A stretch of DNA of 63,167 bases from Franconibacter helveticus LMG 23732 (GTDB taxonomy: Bacteria; Pseudomonadota; Gammaproteobacteria; Enterobacterales; Enterobacteriaceae), in the NCBI RefSeq assembly GCF_000463115.2, contig NZ_AWFX01000057.1, forward strand, positions 193,251 through 256,417, given 5' to 3'. This document shows, in pieces, positions 26,105-36,439 of this stretch (position 1 is its first letter; each line of letters begins with the position of its first letter). Position numbers and translations under genes: made by a program. The notes under the pieces are model-generated. The model saw nothing but the letters and a program-made list of their open reading frames with translations, was not told the DNA's origin and did no database searches.

Positions 26105-26118
26105 TAAGAAGCTTCTTA
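26105..26118 (+). promoter_or_regulatory. 14-bp palindrome in the yiaG leader
   Basis: TAAGAAGCTTCTTA is a perfect palindrome 42 bp upstream of the yiaG ATG. It may be an autoregulatory site or an mRNA hairpin. Confidence 0.4.
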
Positions 26119-26159
26119 GAAGTTCACGATCCCGCTGTGTGATGTACGAGGAGTTCTCA

Positions 26160-26450
26160 ATGGAATATAAAGAGCCGATGGCTGAACTGCTCAGCAGCCT
26201 TGAGCAGATTGTATTTAAGGACGCACCACAAAAAGTTACCCTGGCGCAGAAACCTAATGCCTTCTCAGAATTTGAAAAGCTGCGTAAGAGCATGGGCCTG
26301 AAAACGGCTGAACTTGCCCGCATGATGGGCGTCAGCGTCGCCATGGTGCAGGAATGGGAATCAAAACGCGTAAAACCTTCCAGTACTGAGCTTAAGCTGA
26401 TGCGCCTGATCCAGGCCAACCCGAAGCTAAGCCAGCAACTGATGGAATAA
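26160..26450 (+). CDS. yiaG: YiaG, helix-turn-helix (Xre/antitoxin-like) regulator
   Basis: A 96-residue protein, the same length as E. coli YiaG. The N-terminal MEYKEPMAELLSSLEQIVFKD is followed by a helix-turn-helix (~residues 45-75: LRKSMGLKTAELARMMGVSVAMVQEWESKRVKPS). The ATG at 26160 has GAGGAG before it; the upstream frame from 26139 is not used. It resembles MqsA/HigA antitoxin domains but no toxin is next to it. In E. coli cspA follows yiaG; here it is absent and an unrelated exported protein follows in the opposite direction. Confidence 0.9.
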   Translation: MEYKEPMAELLSSLEQIVFKDAPQKVTLAQKPNAFSEFEKLRKSMGLKTAELARMMGVSVAMVQEWESKRVKPSSTELKLMRLIQANPKLSQQLME

Positions 26451-26494
26451 TCCGGTCTGTTTGATTAAAACGTTTTTAAAAAAAGTAAAAAATT

Positions 26495-26524
26495 AACCCC
26501 GCCATCTGAAGCGGGGTTTTCCAT
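26495..26524. terminator. Bidirectional terminator after yiaG
   Basis: AACCCCGC/GCGGGGTT stem with an eight-base loop and TTTT on the plus strand; on the minus strand it runs into AATTTTTT. It sits between yiaG and the converging gene at 26527. Confidence 0.85.
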
Positions 26525-26526
26525 TT

Positions 26527-27237
26527 TTAATAACGAATATTGAGTTTTTCTGGAATCGCATACCGCTGCGTTTTTTCATCAAACGGCAACGACCAGCTTT
26601 TATTTATCGTTTCGCCTTCAAGCCGGCCTTTGGCGGTCAGCTTCATATCGGGCAAAAGTTTGCCTGGCTGCATCACGCCAAACTTCACATTAACGTTCAG
26701 CTCGTCCTGTTTGCAGTCCTGCGCAGGTTCGCAATAGCCCAGGTTATCTGAGTAAGTGGTGACGGTCGCCACGCTGGCGATGCTATCGCCAAGCCTGACG
26801 TAATAGCGCTCAAAAGCCTGAGTGAAACCCTGAAGCGAATAACCGCTTTGGGTCACCACGCCCCAGCGGTCGCCCATTCGTACCGCCTGCACGTCGCCGG
26901 ACTGGCCGTAGCGCCCCGCCCCCTGCTCGCCCGTCAGGCTTACCGCTTTATCGCCGTTCAGATACCAGATATCGAAATAGCCGCTGTCGGCGCCCGCGCT
27001 GTGATCGTTATCGCCCTCGCCGCACATCACCAGGATACGCTGCTGCGCGTCGAGCGGTTTATCAAGACAAAGCCGATAAACAAACCCCGGCGTGTCGGCT
27101 TTCTGCCACTGCGGCGCGCCCTGTTCCCCGACGGGGGCGGGCTGGTAATGCTCGCTCAGAAAGCGCGCCGGGGTATCGTCAGCATACAGCGGCTCGCTGA
27201 AAAACCCGGCCAGCGCCAGCGTTAACGCTATTTTCAT
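26527..27237 (-). CDS. Exported protein of unknown function
   Basis: A 236-residue protein with a signal peptide (MKIALTLALAGFFSEPLYA, cleavage before DDTPAR), so probably periplasmic. I do not recognise the family. The mature part is beta-rich with a CEPAQDC pair that could form a disulfide, and ends in PEKLNIRY. The ATG at 27235-27237 has GAGGG eight bases upstream and is preferred over the upstream ATG at 27249. It lies between yiaG and glyS, where E. coli has cspA and hokA. Confidence 0.75.
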   Translation of the reverse strand: MKIALTLALAGFFSEPLYADDTPARFLSEHYQPAPVGEQGAPQWQKADTPGFVYRLCLDKPLDAQQRILVMCGEGDNDHSAGADSGYFDIWYLNGDKAVSLTGEQGAGRYGQSGDVQAVRMGDRWGVVTQSGYSLQGFTQAFERYYVRLGDSIASVATVTTYSDNLGYCEPAQDCKQDELNVNVKFGVMQPGKLLPDMKLTAKGRLEGETINKSWSLPFDEKTQRYAIPEKLNIRY

Positions 27238-27251
27238 GTTATCCCTCACAT

Positions 27252-27277
27252 AAAAAAACCCGCCGTGCGGCGGGTTT
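27252..27277 (-). terminator. glyQS operon terminator
   Basis: AAACCCGCC/GGCGGGTTT stem with a GTGC loop and seven Ts on the minus strand, just past the glyS stop. Confidence 0.9.
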
Positions 27278-27285
27278 CATCAGGC

Positions 27286-29355
27286 TTATTGCAGCAGCGA
27301 GATATCCGCTACCTGCAAGAACAGCTCGCGCAGTTTCGACAGCAGCGTCAGGCGGTTGATACGCACCTGGCTGTCTTCGGCATTCACCATTACTTTGTCG
27401 AAGAACTCATCTACCGGCTCGCGCAGGGCGGCCAGCTCGATAAGCGCTTCCTGGTAACGTCCTTCAGCGAAGTAAGGTTGCAGCTTATCGCGCAGCACGA
27501 CGAGGTTGCCCGCAAGCTTAATTTCCGCCGGCTCTTTCAGCACCGAAGCGTGCACCATATCGTTCAGTTGCTCGGTCGATTTCGCCAGGATGTTGGAAAC
27601 GCGCTTGTTGGCGGCAGCCAGCGCAGCGGCCTCTTCCAGCGTGCGGAAGTGAGACACCGCTTTCATGCGGGCGTCGAAATCCGCCGGTTTGGTCGGACGA
27701 CGCGCCAGCACGGCCTGGATGGTATCCACGGCATGCCCCTCCTCCTGATACCAGGCGCGGAAGCGGCCCAGCATGAAGTCGATGACGTCATCCACAACGT
27801 TGGCGTTGGTCAGCTTGCTGCCATAGAGGCGCACCGCTTCTTCCGTCAGGGTTTGCAGATCAAGAGGCAGGTTTTTCTCAACGATAATACGCAGCACGCC
27901 AAGCGCGGCGCGGCGCAGCGCGAACGGGTCTTTATCCCCTTTCGGGTGCTGGCCGATGCCGAAAATACCCGCCAGGGTATCCATTTTATCGGCGATAGCC
28001 ACCGCGCAGGCAACCGGGTTAGACGGCAGGTCGTCGCCCGCGAAGCGCGGCTGGTATTGCTCGTTCAGCGCGACCGCCACATCTTCGGCTTCGCCGTCGT
28101 GACGCGCGTAGTGCATGCCCATCACGCCCTGGGTGTCGGTGAACTCGAACACCATGTTGGTCATCAGGTCGCACTTGGAGAGCAGGCCCGCGCGGGTCGC
28201 GTGGTTGACGTCTGCGCCAATCTGCGCCGCAATCCAGCCGGAAAGCGCCTGAATACGGTCGGTTTTGTCGCGCAGAGTGCCAAGCTGCTGCTGGAACAGC
28301 ACGGTTTCCAGACGCGGCAGATGGTCTTCCAGACGCTTTTTGCGGTCGGTATTGAAGAAGAACTCGGCGTCCGCCAGGCGCGGGCGCACCACTTTCTCGT
28401 TACCGGCGATAATCTGCTGCGGATCTTTCGACTCAATGTTCGCCACAAAGATGAAGTTCGGCAGCAGTTTGCCGTCGTTGCCGTAAACCGGGAAATATTT
28501 CTGGTCGCCCTTCATGGTGTAAACCAGCGCTTCGGCAGGCACCGCAAGGAACTTCTCTTCGAATTTCGCCGTCAGCACCACCGGCCATTCCACCAGCGAA
28601 GCGACCTCTTCCAGCAGGCTGTCGCTTAAGTCGGCGTTGCCCCCAATCTGGCGCGCCGCCGCTTCCGCATCGGCTTTGATTTTTGCCTTGCGCGCTTCGT
28701 AATCCGCAATCACTTTGCCGCGCTCCAGCAGCACGTCCGGGTACTGGTCGGCGTTTTCCAGCACAAATTCCGGCTCGCCCATAAAGCGATGGCCGCGAAT
28801 CACGCGATCGGAATCAATGCCGAGCACGGTGGCAGGCACCACTTCGTCGCCCAGCAGCAGGGTGACGGTATGCACCGGACGCACAAACTGCACGTCTGAG
28901 TCGCCCCAGCGCATCAGTTTTGGAATAGGCAGCTTAGAAAGCGCCGTGCTCACCATCGCGGGCAGCAGCGTTTGCGCGCTTTCGCCCTTAACATGGGCGC
29001 GATAAAGCAGCCATTCGCCTTTGTCGGTGGTCAGGCGTTCCGCCTGGTCAACGGTAATGCCGCAACCGCGCGCCCAACCTTCCGCCGCTTTGCTCGGCTT
29101 GCCTTCGGCGTCAAAAGCCGCAGAGATGGCCGGGCCGCGTTTTTCCACTTCGCGATCGGCCTGAGAAGCGGCAAGGTTCGCCACTTTCACCGCCAGGCGA
29201 CGCGGCGCCGCGTACCATTTCACTTCGCCGTGAGCGAGGCCCGCAGCGTCCAGTTCAGCCGTGAAGTTCGCAGCAAAGGATTCCGCCAGGCTGCGCAGGG
29301 CTTTTGGCGGCAGCTCTTCAGTGCCGATCTCCACCAGAAAAGTTTTTTCAGACAT
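27286..29355 (-). CDS. glyS: GlyS, glycyl-tRNA synthetase beta subunit
   Basis: A 689-residue subunit of the alpha2beta2 bacterial glycyl-tRNA synthetase, the same length as E. coli GlyS. It begins [21 protein letters not shown], a strongly conserved start. It carries the HD-like central region ([22 protein letters not shown]) and the C-terminal anticodon-binding part, including [33 protein letters not shown] region features. It binds and recognises tRNAGly. It follows glyQ with 9 bp spacing in one operon. Confidence 0.98.
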   Translation of the reverse strand: MSEKTFLVEIGTEELPPKALRSLAESFAANFTAELDAAGLAHGEVKWYAAPRRLAVKVANLAASQADREVEKRGPAISAAFDAEGKPSKAAEGWARGCGITVDQAERLTTDKGEWLLYRAHVKGESAQTLLPAMVSTALSKLPIPKLMRWGDSDVQFVRPVHTVTLLLGDEVVPATVLGIDSDRVIRGHRFMGEPEFVLENADQYPDVLLERGKVIADYEARKAKIKADAEAAARQIGGNADLSDSLLEEVASLVEWPVVLTAKFEEKFLAVPAEALVYTMKGDQKYFPVYGNDGKLLPNFIFVANIESKDPQQIIAGNEKVVRPRLADAEFFFNTDRKKRLEDHLPRLETVLFQQQLGTLRDKTDRIQALSGWIAAQIGADVNHATRAGLLSKCDLMTNMVFEFTDTQGVMGMHYARHDGEAEDVAVALNEQYQPRFAGDDLPSNPVACAVAIADKMDTLAGIFGIGQHPKGDKDPFALRRAALGVLRIIVEKNLPLDLQTLTEEAVRLYGSKLTNANVVDDVIDFMLGRFRAWYQEEGHAVDTIQAVLARRPTKPADFDARMKAVSHFRTLEEAAALAAANKRVSNILAKSTEQLNDMVHASVLKEPAEIKLAGNLVVLRDKLQPYFAEGRYQEALIELAALREPVDEFFDKVMVNAEDSQVRINRLTLLSKLRELFLQVADISLLQ

Positions 29356-29364
29356 GGCAGCCTC

Positions 29365-30276
29365 TTATTTATTCCTGTTGCACATCGGGAAGCCCAGCGC
29401 TTCGCGGGAAGCGTAGTAGGCCTCAGCCACAGCTTTGGTCAGCGTACGGATACGCAGAATGTAGCGCTGGCGCTCGGTTACCGAGATAGCCTTACGGGCA
29501 TCCAGCAGGTTGAAGCTGTGCGCGGCTTTCAGAATACGTTCATAGGCTGGCAGCGGCAGCGGCGTTTCCAGCGCCAGCAGTTGCTGCGCTTCTTTCTCAT
29601 ACTGCTCAAAGCAGGTGAAGAGGAAATCCACATCCGCGTATTCAAAGTTATAAGTAGACTGTTCTACTTCGTTCTGATGGAAAACGTCGCCATAGGTGGT
29701 TTTACCCAGCGGGCCGTCGCTCCAGACCAGATCGTAAACGCTGTCGACGCCCTGGATATACATCGCCAGACGCTCAAGTCCATAGGTGATCTCACCCGTA
29801 ACCGGCTTGCACTCCAGGCCGCCCACCTGCTGGAAGTAGGTGAACTGCGTCACTTCCATACCGTTCAGCCACACTTCCCAGCCGAGACCCCAGGCGCCCA
29901 GCGTCGGGTTTTCCCAGTTATCTTCCACAAAGCGGATATCGTGAATGGTCGGGTCCATGCCCAGCTCTTTCAGCGACCCCAAGTAAAGCTCCTGGATATT
30001 GTCCGGCGATGGCTTGATGATCACCTGGAACTGGTAGTAATGCTGTAAGCGGTTCGGGTTTTCGCCGTAACGGCCGTCGGTCGGGCGGCGGGAAGGCTGT
30101 ACGTAGGCCGCCGCGATGGGTTCCGGCCCGAGCGCCCGCAGGCAGGTCATGGGGTGAGAGGTTCCGGCGCCAACTTCCATGTCCAGAGGTTGAACGATGG
30201 TACAGCCCTGGCGAGCCCAGTAATCCTGAAGCGTCAGGATCAGGCCCTGAAAGGTCCTGGTATCAAACTTTTGCAT
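29365..30276 (-). CDS. glyQ: GlyQ, glycyl-tRNA synthetase alpha subunit
   Basis: A 303-residue catalytic alpha subunit, the same length as E. coli GlyQ. It forms glycyl-adenylate and charges tRNAGly. Class II motifs are seen in [39 protein letters not shown] and the ending [12 protein letters not shown]. The start at [11 protein letters not shown] matches the family; the in-frame ATG four codons earlier (30288) is not used. It is transcribed with glyS. Confidence 0.98.
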   Translation of the reverse strand: MQKFDTRTFQGLILTLQDYWARQGCTIVQPLDMEVGAGTSHPMTCLRALGPEPIAAAYVQPSRRPTDGRYGENPNRLQHYYQFQVIIKPSPDNIQELYLGSLKELGMDPTIHDIRFVEDNWENPTLGAWGLGWEVWLNGMEVTQFTYFQQVGGLECKPVTGEITYGLERLAMYIQGVDSVYDLVWSDGPLGKTTYGDVFHQNEVEQSTYNFEYADVDFLFTCFEQYEKEAQQLLALETPLPLPAYERILKAAHSFNLLDARKAISVTERQRYILRIRTLTKAVAEAYYASREALGFPMCNRNK

Positions 30277-30394
30277 ATAATTTCGCACGCGATACGAGTG
30301 GTTTTATAGGGAAGCGGTCAGTATACCCATTGACCGCAAGATATACAGCCCGGATCCGCGTACAAAACCCGGCCGTTGAGGGAAGAGTGAGGTG

Positions 30395-30709
30395 CTAACG
30401 CATGGAAAGGTGTAAAAAATGACCGTCTGCGTCGAACGAGCAGGTAAAGCCCTCTTCGCGGGCAGTATAGCCGCGCAGTTCGTAGCTGCCCTGGAAAGTA
30501 TCGAACCCGACGACGTTAACGTGCTGCGAACCGGTGTTATAACGATGCGCCGCTTCTCCTTTGCAAAGCTGTTCCATATCCAGCGAGCGCGCTGCGCTGA
30601 GATGGTTTTTTTGCGCCGTCTGGGCATGCTGCGGTTCCGCTTGCTGCATGGCGCAGCCTGTCGTCAGAGCTATTGTCGTCAGTACTATGCAGGAAAACCG
30701 CTTCGCCAT
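30395..30709 (-). CDS. ysaB: YsaB, small lipoprotein
   Basis: A 104-residue lipoprotein of unknown function matching E. coli YsaB. The lipobox TTGC gives Cys19 as the lipid attachment site. The C-terminal half is conserved: [24 protein letters not shown] and [17 protein letters not shown]. It is divergent from wecH with a shared ~170-bp promoter region, and lies just upstream of glyQ as in E. coli. Confidence 0.88.
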   Translation of the reverse strand: MAKRFSCIVLTTIALTTGCAMQQAEPQHAQTAQKNHLSAARSLDMEQLCKGEAAHRYNTGSQHVNVVGFDTFQGSYELRGYTAREEGFTCSFDADGHFLHLSMR

Positions 30710-30881
30710 TGCTTGTTATCTCCGTGTTAAAGTATCAACTTTCCGCATTTGCGCTGTGGTCCGTCACAGAAAGGGCCGCATTGTGCGAAACCCCGCAACC
30801 GCAGGCAACCCGCCAGCGTTAAACTCAGATTGTTCCGGGCAGATAAGTTCACCAGAGAATAAAGATGGTACAGAGGACGGC

Positions 30882-31877
30882 ATGCAGCAAAAAATTAACT
30901 GGATAGATAACCTGCGCGGCATCGCCTGCCTGATGGTAGTGATGATCCACACCACCACCTGGTACATCACCAATGCAAACCAGGTCAGCGCATGGAGCTG
31001 GGATTTAGCCAACGTGCTGAATTCGGCTTCGCGCGTCAGCGTGCCGCTCTTTTTTATGATTTCCGGCTACCTCTTTTTTGGGGAGCGCAGCGCCGGACAG
31101 CGCCACTTTTTGCGTATCGCCCTCTGTCTGCTGTTTTACAGTACCGTGGCGTTTATCTATATTTCGCTGCTGACGCCTATCAGCCCCCGGCTTGCGCTTA
31201 TCTATTTGTTTCAAAAGCCGGTTTTCTATCATCTGTGGTTTTTCTTCGCTATCGCCGTTATCTACCTGCTTTCGCCGCTTATCTCCGTCAAAAAGGTCAA
31301 CGCCACGACTATCCTCGGGCTGATGGTGCTGCTTGGCGTCATTGCTAACCCGAATACCGTGCCGCAGGTTATTCACGATGTGAAGTGGCTGCCGGTGAAT
31401 CTCTATATTCGCGGCGATACTTTTTATTACGTGCTTTATGGTCTGTTGGGACGGGCGATTGGCATGCTTGAGACGAAAAGCGGCGCGGTCAGCGCGGCGG
31501 CGGCGTTTTTGTTCGCGTTGTGCGTGGTGATGATCTCAACCGGCACCCATAAGCAGTTGCACATTCAGGGCAATTTCTCCGATATCTTTTATATCTATTG
31601 TGGTCCGCTGGTGTTTATCGCCGCCATCAGCCTGCTGGTGCTGGTGAAAAACGGGCTCGATAGCCGCCCGCTTCCGGTACTCGGCTTTATTTCGCGCCAT
31701 TCGCTGGGGATTTACGGTTTTCATGCGCTGATCATTCATTTTCTGCGCACGCATGATATTGAATTTACGGCCTGGCCCGTGCTGGACCTGGCATGGATAT
31801 TCGGCGCAACGTTGATCGGGTCGCTGCTGCTTTCGCTGCTTTTGCAGCGCATTGATACCCGGCGGCTGGTCAGCTAG
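30882..31877 (+). CDS. wecH: WecH, O-acetyltransferase for enterobacterial common antigen
   Basis: A 331-residue membrane acyltransferase (acyltransferase-3 family), the same length as E. coli WecH (YiaH), which adds O-acetyl groups to GlcNAc of enterobacterial common antigen. About ten helices are visible. The family signatures are [19 protein letters not shown] with the catalytic His near residue 25 and [14 protein letters not shown]. The start [13 protein letters not shown] has GAGGAC upstream; the longer frame from 30561 is rejected. Its last eight bases overlap the 3' end of the next gene on the other strand. Confidence 0.92.
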   Translation: MQQKINWIDNLRGIACLMVVMIHTTTWYITNANQVSAWSWDLANVLNSASRVSVPLFFMISGYLFFGERSAGQRHFLRIALCLLFYSTVAFIYISLLTPISPRLALIYLFQKPVFYHLWFFFAIAVIYLLSPLISVKKVNATTILGLMVLLGVIANPNTVPQVIHDVKWLPVNLYIRGDTFYYVLYGLLGRAIGMLETKSGAVSAAAAFLFALCVVMISTGTHKQLHIQGNFSDIFYIYCGPLVFIAAISLLVLVKNGLDSRPLPVLGFISRHSLGIYGFHALIIHFLRTHDIEFTAWPVLDLAWIFGATLIGSLLLSLLLQRIDTRRLVS

Positions 31878-32787
31878 CGCGGCTGCGGGCGCGATAAAAC
31901 TGGCGCGGCGAGGAGAAGCCTGCCGCCAGCGTCGCCTGTTCGAGTCGTTGCCCCTGTAGCAGGCATTGTTCCGCCACGGCGAGGCGCAGATGTTCCAGAT
32001 AATCCCTTACGCTAATGCCAAGATGCTGCTGAAACAGACGTGACAGATGGCGCGGACTAACATGCGCTTTTTCCGCTAAGGCGGGCAGGCTCCATGGAGA
32101 ATGCGGCGCGCCTGAAAGCAAGTCCTGAGCGCGATGAACCGCCGGATGCAGATGGTTGCGGTAGCGCAGCCAGGGGGAAAGCTGCGGGTCGTCGCCGGAA
32201 CGGCGCAGCCACACGACCATTTCCCGGGCGACCTCCAGCGCCGTCTGCGGGCCGCAGAGCCGGTTAATAAGATGCAGAGAGAGATCGATGCCGGAAGTAA
32301 TGCCGGCGCTGGTCCAGATCCCCCGGTCCTCGACAAAAATACGGTTATCCCGTACCAGCGCGCCTGGCGCTGCCGCTTTCAGCCGCGCCAGCACGTCATG
32401 GTGCGTCGTGCACTCCACGCCATGCATTAACCCGGCGCGGGCGGCCAGCAGCGCGCCCGAGCAGATACAGACCAGCGTAAGCTGCTGGCTATGGATTTGC
32501 GGCTGCTGTCGCGTCAGCCAGCGGCGCGCCGTTTCGGCCTGCGGCGCAGCGAACCAGTGGGCGGAATCGCTTACGCCGGGCACCACCAGCAGGCTGCCCG
32601 CAGGCAACCTCTCCGGCAACGGCTTAATACCGCTTATTGTCAGCCCAATCGACGTTTCAACCTGTTCGTCTGGCCCGATGTAATGCAGGCGAAAACGCTC
32701 CCCCGCCAGTCGCAGCGTCTCCGCCGGGCCGGTCATATCCAGAGCGAGTACGCCAGGCAACACCACAAACCAGACATCTGTCATCAT
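31870..32787 (-). CDS. GlxA-type transcriptional regulator (DJ-1/PfpI + AraC)
   Basis: A 305-residue regulator. The N-terminal DJ-1/PfpI-like amidotransferase fold (1-~185) holds the nucleophile-elbow segment [16 protein letters not shown] with a cysteine, and [15 protein letters not shown]. The C-terminal AraC domain (~215-305) has two helix-turn-helix units ([25 protein letters not shown] and [19 protein letters not shown]). The start MMTDVW overlaps the hydrolase stop by four bases, so the two are coupled. Here the pair replaces the yiaA/yiaB genes of E. coli. The effector is unknown; the partner hydrolase may process it. Confidence 0.85.
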   Translation of the reverse strand: MMTDVWFVVLPGVLALDMTGPAETLRLAGERFRLHYIGPDEQVETSIGLTISGIKPLPERLPAGSLLVVPGVSDSAHWFAAPQAETARRWLTRQQPQIHSQQLTLVCICSGALLAARAGLMHGVECTTHHDVLARLKAAAPGALVRDNRIFVEDRGIWTSAGITSGIDLSLHLINRLCGPQTALEVAREMVVWLRRSGDDPQLSPWLRYRNHLHPAVHRAQDLLSGAPHSPWSLPALAEKAHVSPRHLSRLFQQHLGISVRDYLEHLRLAVAEQCLLQGQRLEQATLAAGFSSPRQFYRARSRAS

Positions 32788-33326
32788 GCAAGCAGCTCCA
32801 GCGTTTGCGCTACGGTGAGAATGGAAGCAAAGCGGCCCTGCAACACCGTTTCCGTACGGTGACGCAGCGTTTGGGCGTCAAGCGTCACCCCCTGCCAGGT
32901 CATTGGAAAGGTGAGCGTGGCTTCGCTGACAAACGTTACCTTATAGCCAAGGTCCGACGCTACCCGCGCGGTGGTTTCACAGCATTGTTCAGTGCGAATG
33001 CCCGCGATGATGAGGTGGTTGATATCCTGTCCGCGCAGCCAGCGGTCCAGCCCGGTATCGGTAAAAGCGTTATGCACATGTTTATGAAAAACCACCGCCG
33101 GACGGTGTGTTAAAAAGGGCATCGGCTTCACAAATCCCGACGCCAGCGAAAACACGTCATCACCGTCCACGTGGAAAATATCCACCACCGGCACCTGCCG
33201 CGCTTCGCAGCCTGCGATGAGCTGGCTTAACGCCTGCTGGAATGCCGGCACATCCGTTTCCTGCCAGTAATGACGGTGAAAAAAGGAACATTGGGTATCG
33301 ATATTAAGCAGTGCGCTACGTGTCAT
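32784..33326 (-). CDS. Isochorismatase-family cysteine hydrolase
   Basis: A 180-residue cysteine hydrolase of the isochorismatase/nicotinamidase superfamily. The catalytic triad is visible: Asp10 (LLNIDTQ), Lys82 (VVFHKHVHNAF) and Cys115 (GIRTEQCCETTARVASDLG). The start at MTRSALLNID is chosen because the longer frame (from 33392) adds residues with no family match. It is co-transcribed with, and overlaps, the GlxA-type regulator. The substrate is not predictable; an amide or a vinyl ether are possibilities. Confidence 0.88.
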   Translation of the reverse strand: MTRSALLNIDTQCSFFHRHYWQETDVPAFQQALSQLIAGCEARQVPVVDIFHVDGDDVFSLASGFVKPMPFLTHRPAVVFHKHVHNAFTDTGLDRWLRGQDINHLIIAGIRTEQCCETTARVASDLGYKVTFVSEATLTFPMTWQGVTLDAQTLRHRTETVLQGRFASILTVAQTLELLA

Positions 33327-33428
33327 TTTCAGACTCCGGTCAGAGGGGTTCGTAGCCATTGTGCGCAAGGACGGCGGCGCTGAGCAGACCAAAAAAGGAC
33401 AAAAACCGGGTCGTTCAGGACAAGCAGA

Positions 33429-33450
33429 AAGCGCGCCTGTTGGCGCGCTT
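33429..33450 (-). terminator. Hairpin after xylAB
   Basis: AAGCGCGCC/GGCGCGCTT with a TGTT loop, ~40 bp past the xylB stop, leading only into a short T run on the minus strand. It is a plausible weak terminator for xylAB. Confidence 0.6.
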
Positions 33451-33490
33451 AAAATAATACGTCTGCGTTCGTTTCACGGCGTGACGAGGC

Positions 33491-34945
33491 TCAGGACATC
33501 AGCGGCAGCAGTTGCTGATAAATCTGGCGGAAGGTTTCCCGCCGCCCGGCATAGCGCTGATAGCGCTCATCATCAGGCTGATGCTGCTGCTCAAGCGGCA
33601 ACTGCGGCAAAAGCTGTTGCAGGGCGCTCCCGGGCGAGAGGGCGATTTGCGCCAGACGCGCTGCGCCAAGCGCTGGCCCTACGTCGCCGCCGGTGCGGTA
33701 ATCAAGCGTTTTACCGCTGATATCCGCCAGCATCTGACGCCAGTAGCTGCTGCGCGCGCCGCCGCCGATAAGCGTTACGCTTTGCGGCTCAATGCCGCAG
33801 GCATGCACCGCATCCATTCCGTCCGCCAGTGCGTAGCCGACCCCTTCCAGCACCGCGCGCGCCAGCTCCGCCGGGCCATGCTGATGCGTCAGGCCGAAAA
33901 ATACCCCTTTCGCCTGCGGGTTGTTGTGCGGCGTGCGCTCGCCGGAAAGATAAGGTAAAAACCAGATAACGCCGGCGTCATTACGCGCGCATTGCGCCGC
34001 ATCCAGCAAGGCCGGAACGCTGTTAAGCCCGGTCAGCTTTGCTGCCCAGTCAAGGCAGGAAGCAGCGCTCAGCATCACCGACATCAGGTGCCAGCGATTG
34101 GGTAGCGCATGACAAAAGCTGTGTACCGCACTTTCCGGCTTCGCGCGAAAACCGTCGCTAACGGCGAAATAAACGCCCGACGTGCCGAGCGAGAGCATCG
34201 CCTGACCAGAATCCACCATACCCACGCCGACAGCGCCGGCAGCGTTATCGCCGCCGCCTGCCACCACCGGAACCGCAGGCATCGCCCATGCTTCAGCTAT
34301 CTCCTTTTTCAACACGCCAGTAATTTCACTGCCTTCAAACAGCGCAGGCATGTTGTCGCGCGTAAGACGACATGCTTCCAGCATGACGTCGCTCCAGTCG
34401 CGCTTCGCCACATCAAGCCACAGCGTGCCCGCTGCGTCAGACATATCGCTGGCGAACTCGCCGGTCATTCGCAAACGCAGGTAATCCTTTGGCAACAATA
34501 CTTTGTCTACCTGAGCGAAAATGTCCGGCTCATGGCGCTCCACCCACAATAATTTCGGTGCGGTAAAGCCCGGCATCATCAGGTTGCCGGTAATCGCCCG
34601 GGACTCGCTAATATTCGCTTCCAGCAGGGCGCACTCCTCGCCGCTGCGGCCATCGTTCCATAAAATCGCCGGGCGAAGAACGCGCTGCTGCTTATCGAGC
34701 AGCGTCGCGCCATGCATTTGTCCGGTCAGGCCGAGCGCCTTAACGCCGCGCAGGCTCTGCCTGGCGCCCAGCGCTTTCATGGCGCTGTCCGTTGCCTGCC
34801 ACCATGCCTCGGGATCTTGTTCAGACCAGAGCGGGTGCGGGCGCGATACACTGAGCGGTTCCGTATGCGAGGCCAACAGCGTTCCTTGCTCGTCCAGCAA
34901 TATCGCTTTTACCCCCGATGTCCCAAGATCGATTCCGACATACAT
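33491..34945 (-). CDS. xylB: XylB, xylulokinase
   Basis: A 484-residue FGGY-family kinase, the same length as E. coli XylB. It phosphorylates D-xylulose to xylulose-5-phosphate. Family signatures: MYVGIDLGTSGVKAILLD at the N-terminus, LTGQMHGATLLD, and the C-terminal LIGGGARSSYWRQMLADISG. It lies directly downstream of xylA with a 45-bp gap, the standard xylAB operon. Confidence 0.97.
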   Translation of the reverse strand: MYVGIDLGTSGVKAILLDEQGTLLASHTEPLSVSRPHPLWSEQDPEAWWQATDSAMKALGARQSLRGVKALGLTGQMHGATLLDKQQRVLRPAILWNDGRSGEECALLEANISESRAITGNLMMPGFTAPKLLWVERHEPDIFAQVDKVLLPKDYLRLRMTGEFASDMSDAAGTLWLDVAKRDWSDVMLEACRLTRDNMPALFEGSEITGVLKKEIAEAWAMPAVPVVAGGGDNAAGAVGVGMVDSGQAMLSLGTSGVYFAVSDGFRAKPESAVHSFCHALPNRWHLMSVMLSAASCLDWAAKLTGLNSVPALLDAAQCARNDAGVIWFLPYLSGERTPHNNPQAKGVFFGLTHQHGPAELARAVLEGVGYALADGMDAVHACGIEPQSVTLIGGGARSSYWRQMLADISGKTLDYRTGGDVGPALGAARLAQIALSPGSALQQLLPQLPLEQQHQPDDERYQRYAGRRETFRQIYQQLLPLMS

Positions 34946-34990
34946 AGCGGCGACTCCTTAAAAAAGCGCCGCGCTGAGGCGGCGCTGCTG

Positions 34991-36313
34991 TTATTTATCA
35001 AACAGATAGTGGTTGACCAGGTTTTCCAGCAGCTCCTGATGACCACTCTGATGACGCGGCGCAAAATTATGCTGTTCAGCGTACTTCGCCAGCTCCGAAA
35101 GCGTGAGCTGTCCCTTCAGGATTTGCTGGCCCAGTTCACCATTCCAGCCCGCATAGCGTTTAGCGACGCGTTTATCCAGCTCGCCCCCTTCCAGCATGCG
35201 CGCCGCAATTTTGAGCGACAGCGCCATGGTATCCATCGCCCCGATATGTCCGTAGAAGAGATCATATTTATCGGTGCTCTGACGGCGCACTTTGGCGTCG
35301 AAGTTCAGCCCGCCGGTAGTAAAGCCGCCAGCTTTAAGAATCTCATACATTACCAGCGCGTTTTCTTCGACGCTGTTAGGGAACTGGTCGGTATCCCAGC
35401 CAAGCTGCGGGTCGCCGCGGTTGGCGTCTACCGAGCCGAAAATGCCGAGCGCGATAGCGGTAGCAATTTCATGATGGAAAGAATGGCCCGCGAGCGTGGC
35501 GTGGTTCGCTTCAATGTTCACCTTAATTTCTTTCTCAAGGCCGAACTGCTTGAGGAAGCCGTAAACCGTCGCGACGTCGTAATCATACTGGTGCTTGGTT
35601 GGCTCCTGCGGTTTCGGCTCAATAAGCAGCGTGCCGCGAAAACCGATTTTATGTTTATGCTCGACAACCATCTGCATGAAGCGGCCAATCTGTTCGCGTT
35701 CCTGACGCAAATCGGTGTTGAGCAGCGTCTCGTAGCCTTCGCGCCCGCCCCACAGCACATAGTTTTCGCCGCCCAGCTGATGGGTGGCGTTCATCGCCGT
35801 CACCACCTGCGTCGCCGCCCAGGAGAACACTTCCGGGTCAGGGTTGGTGGCGGCGCCTGCGCCGTAACGCGGGTTCGTAAAGCAGTTTGCCGTACCCCAC
35901 AGGAGCTTAACGCCGCTTTGCTGCTGTTTTTCCGCCAGCACGTCGACCATTTGCGCGAAATTGTCCAGGTACTCTTTAAGCGAAGCGCCTTCCGGCGAAA
36001 CGTCCACATCGTGGAAGCAGTAATAGGGCACGTTCAGCTTATGAAAAAATTCAAACGCGACGTCCGCTTTGCGTTTCGCCAGCGCAAGCGCGTCGCCCGG
36101 CTGCTGCCAGGGGCGTTCGAAAGCGCCCACGCCAAACATGTCCGAGCCGTTCCAGCAGAAGGTGTGCCAGTAGCACGCCGCGAAGCGCAGGTGATCTTCC
36201 ATGCGCTTGCCCATCACTTTCTCATCGGGATTGTAATGGCGAAACGCCAGCGGGTTGGTAGTGGCCGGGCCTTCGTAACGCACGCGCTCAAGTTGGTCGA
36301 AATAAGTTTGCAT
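34991..36313 (-). CDS. xylA: XylA, xylose isomerase
   Basis: A 440-residue metal-dependent isomerase, the same length as E. coli XylA, converting D-xylose to D-xylulose. Visible active-site segments: [14 protein letters not shown] (catalytic His), [36 protein letters not shown] and [20 protein letters not shown] (metal ligands). The start [16 protein letters not shown] matches the family; the frame extension to 36385 is rejected. It is divergent from xylF; the 379-bp region between holds XylR and CRP sites. Confidence 0.98.
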   Translation of the reverse strand: MQTYFDQLERVRYEGPATTNPLAFRHYNPDEKVMGKRMEDHLRFAACYWHTFCWNGSDMFGVGAFERPWQQPGDALALAKRKADVAFEFFHKLNVPYYCFHDVDVSPEGASLKEYLDNFAQMVDVLAEKQQQSGVKLLWGTANCFTNPRYGAGAATNPDPEVFSWAATQVVTAMNATHQLGGENYVLWGGREGYETLLNTDLRQEREQIGRFMQMVVEHKHKIGFRGTLLIEPKPQEPTKHQYDYDVATVYGFLKQFGLEKEIKVNIEANHATLAGHSFHHEIATAIALGIFGSVDANRGDPQLGWDTDQFPNSVEENALVMYEILKAGGFTTGGLNFDAKVRRQSTDKYDLFYGHIGAMDTMALSLKIAARMLEGGELDKRVAKRYAGWNGELGQQILKGQLTLSELAKYAEQHNFAPRHQSGHQELLENLVNHYLFDK

Positions 36314-36370
36314 AATTGACTCCGTAATCAGGGACCGTTCCAGAGAGGATGGGTTTATCCTGGAATTACC

Positions 36371-36398
36371 TTTCGTTCTGCTCAATTACGTTATTTCA
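36371..36398 (-). promoter_or_regulatory. XylR site for xylAB
   Basis: On the minus strand GAAATAACGTAATTGAGC followed by GAAAG. The same segment with a one-base change is the XylR region of the E. coli xylA promoter (from memory). Confidence 0.65.
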
Positions 36399-36423
36399 CA
36401 CTACGATTAAGAGAATGCGCAAA

Positions 36424-36439
36424 TGTGCGGCGGCTCGCA
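36424..36439 (+). promoter_or_regulatory. CRP site between xylA and xylF
   Basis: TGTGC-N6-TCGCA, two mismatches from the CRP consensus, at the position of the single central CRP site known between the divergent xyl promoters. The rest of 36440-36563 is AT-rich with no gene. Confidence 0.6.

Noticed and set aside
27265-28629. 454-codon open frame opposite glyS
   Set aside because: Shadow of glyS; arginine/histidine-rich composition typical of antisense frames.
28972-30048. 358-codon open frame opposite glyS/glyQ
   Set aside because: Crosses the glyS-glyQ junction on the wrong strand; shadow.
34712-36319. 535-codon open frame opposite xylB/xylA
   Set aside because: Runs antisense across two well-conserved genes and their gap; not a real gene.
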